Assembly (NCBI RefSeq): GCF_014851865.1
Contig: NZ_JACVAM010000002.1
Coordinates: 186,001-250,000 of the forward strand
Direction of reading: 5' to 3'
Length of the DNA: 64,000 bases
Source of the DNA: Pseudomonas sp. PDM16
GTDB taxonomy: Bacteria; Pseudomonadota; Gammaproteobacteria; Pseudomonadales; Pseudomonadaceae
A program made the position numbers and the translations under genes. The notes beneath the pieces are model-generated. The model made no database searches, was not told the origin of the DNA, and saw nothing but the letters and a program-made list of their open reading frames with translations. Below, piece by piece: positions 62,900 to 64,000 of this stretch. Position 1 is the stretch's first letter. Each line of letters opens with the position of its first letter.

Positions 62900-63349
62900 A
62901 TGCGCGCTTTTCTGTTTCTGTTCCTGCTGTTCCCCATCGTCGAACTGGCCGTGCTGATCCAGGTCGGCAGCGCCATCGGTGTGCTGCCGACGCTATTGCT
63001 GGTGATCGGTACTGCGGTGCTGGGCAGCATCCTGCTACGCGTGGCGGGTGTGGCTACCGCCTGGCGAGCCCGCGAGAAACTGGCGCGGGGTGAGATGCCC
63101 GAGCAGGAGATGTTTGAGGGATTGCTGATTGCTGTCGGTGGCGGCCTGCTGTTGCTGCCGGGGTTCATCAGCGATGTATTCGGTCTGCTCTGTCTGATTC
63201 CCTTCACCCGCCGTCTCATGATCGGTCGCCTGCAGCGTAGTGCTCAGGAGCAGGCCATGCGTCAGCGAGCCTTCTTCGACGATCCTGCAGCTCGTGGCGG
63301 CCAAAGCCATCCGCACGTCATAGAGGGCGAATACCAGCGTCGTGACTGA
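62900..63349 (+). CDS. fxsA: FxsA family membrane protein
   Basis: A 149-residue protein with two to three membrane helices and the FxsA motif 'LFPIVELAVLIQVGSAIG', plus 'GEMPEQEMFEGLLIAVGGGLLLLPGFISD'. Lies upstream of groES as in other gammaproteobacteria; overproduction of FxsA in E. coli blocks phage T7 exclusion by F. Confidence 0.92.
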   Translation: MRAFLFLFLLFPIVELAVLIQVGSAIGVLPTLLLVIGTAVLGSILLRVAGVATAWRAREKLARGEMPEQEMFEGLLIAVGGGLLLLPGFISDVFGLLCLIPFTRRLMIGRLQRSAQEQAMRQRAFFDDPAARGGQSHPHVIEGEYQRRD

Positions 63350-63375
63350 GGTTGTGTAAAAAAATTCACAGCCTG

Positions 63376-63406
63376 CCCTTGAAATGCTTACCGTCGCCCC
63401 TATCTA
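63376..63406 (+). promoter_or_regulatory. Sigma-32 heat-shock promoter of groESL
   Basis: -35 CCCTTGAAA (63376-63384) and -10 CCCCTATCTA (63397-63406) with a 13-base gap, near the heat-shock consensus. No CIRCE inverted repeat seen in 63350-63553, so control is probably through sigma-32. Confidence 0.8.
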
Positions 63407-63553
63407 GCGATCACCGCAAGGTTTCTGCCGTACAGGCGGAACAGTCTTCCGCGGTTTGCCCATGGCGGACCGCGCCCGGCCCCAAGCCGGTTTTGCCTAA
63501 CCCTGCCGGCGCCGTCGCCGGCCAGTGAAAACAACTATCAGGAGAGATCGACA

Positions 63554-63847
63554 ATGAAGCTTCGTCCTCTGCACGACCGCGTTGTAATCCGTCGCAGCGA
63601 AGAAGAGACCAAGACCGCTGGTGGCATCGTGCTGCCGGGCTCCGCCGCCGAGAAGCCGAACCAGGGCGTGATCGTCGCTGTTGGCGCTGGCAAGGTTCTG
63701 GACAATGGCGAAGTCCGCGCGCTGGCCGTCAAGGTCGGTGACAAAGTGGTGTTCGGCCCGTACAGCGGCAGCAACACCGTCAAGGTCGACGGCGAAGACC
63801 TGCTGGTGATGGGCGAGCACGAAATCCTCGCCGTCATCGAAGCCTGA
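63554..63847 (+). CDS. groES: Co-chaperonin GroES
   Basis: A 97-residue lid of the GroEL chaperonin: '[14 protein letters not shown]', mobile loop '[16 protein letters not shown]', and C-terminal 'HEILAVIEA'. Seven-fold ring over GroEL. AGGAGAG before the ATG. Confidence 0.98.
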   Translation: MKLRPLHDRVVIRRSEEETKTAGGIVLPGSAAEKPNQGVIVAVGAGKVLDNGEVRALAVKVGDKVVFGPYSGSNTVKVDGEDLLVMGEHEILAVIEA

Positions 63848-63882
63848 TTCGAAGCGATCTCCGTCTAAACCTACAGAATTGA

Positions 63883-64000
<118 letters not shown>

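Noticed and set aside
63350-63553. Possible CIRCE element before groES
   Set aside because: No TTAGCACTC-type inverted repeat is present; the sigma-32 promoter explains the region.

Overview
The window is a GC-rich chromosomal segment of a Pseudomonas-type gammaproteobacterium. This rests on gene content and order (exa/ped-type quinoprotein cluster, hda-wrbA-arsC-proS-oprD block, OprD porin, FxsA-groESL) and codon use. Species cannot be settled from the sequence; the P. mendocina/alcaligenes/oleovorans side of the genus is only a guess. I saw no tRNA, rRNA, CRISPR, prophage or intact insertion sequence.

Layout. 1-2,000: an ATP-dependent DNA ligase (cut by the window edge) and its partner exonuclease. 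2,100-3,700: small lipoprotein, short Fur-like protein, small ORFs. 3,700-7,730: orphan pqqF protease and a general porin. 8,300-31,650: a large PQQ-alcohol-oxidation region. It holds FIST protein plus hybrid kinase (ErcS'-like), ErbR/AgmR-type regulator, rhodanese-like CXXCW protein, a five-gene ABC/beta-propeller operon, a cupredoxin-like protein with a two-component system (EraSR/PedS2R2-like), a pentapeptide protein, calcium-type ethanol dehydrogenase (pedE/exaA), cytochrome c550, MxaJ-like binding protein, SoxYZ-like carrier, EthD-like protein, metallo-beta-lactamase-fold protein and a lanthanide-type dehydrogenase (pedH). A PL7 alginate lyase and two small genes sit inside it. 32,600-45,700: housekeeping block hda to oprD, then HIT, slyX and a cold-shock fusion, matching P. 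aeruginosa PA0947-PA0961 order as I recall it. 45,800-50,970: diguanylate cyclase, rsmC, hydroxyacid dehydrogenase, LysE exporter, thiolase. 51,140-59,200: acyl-CoA ligase, DUF1302/DUF1329 pair, MalT-like LuxR regulator. 59,200-62,840: COG3687-type hydrolase, AraC regulator, SDR, HugZ-like protein. 62,900-64,000: fxsA, groES, start of groEL behind a sigma-32 promoter.

How the quinoprotein region works together: alcohols are oxidised in the periplasm by PedE (Ca-type, Asp-Phe-Ser signature) or PedH (Ln-type, Asp-Tyr-Asp signature), with electrons passing to the cytochrome c550. The MxaJ-like, SoxYZ-like and metallohydrolase proteins are known companions of such enzymes. Two LuxR-family response regulators and two kinases are encoded alongside. 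A 14-bp motif (TACCAAGG-type, often with a CTA...TAG or TAC...GTA dyad) recurs in front of five transcription units here and is the best candidate for the shared operator. The rest of the pqq synthesis genes and an aldehyde dehydrogenase are not in the window.
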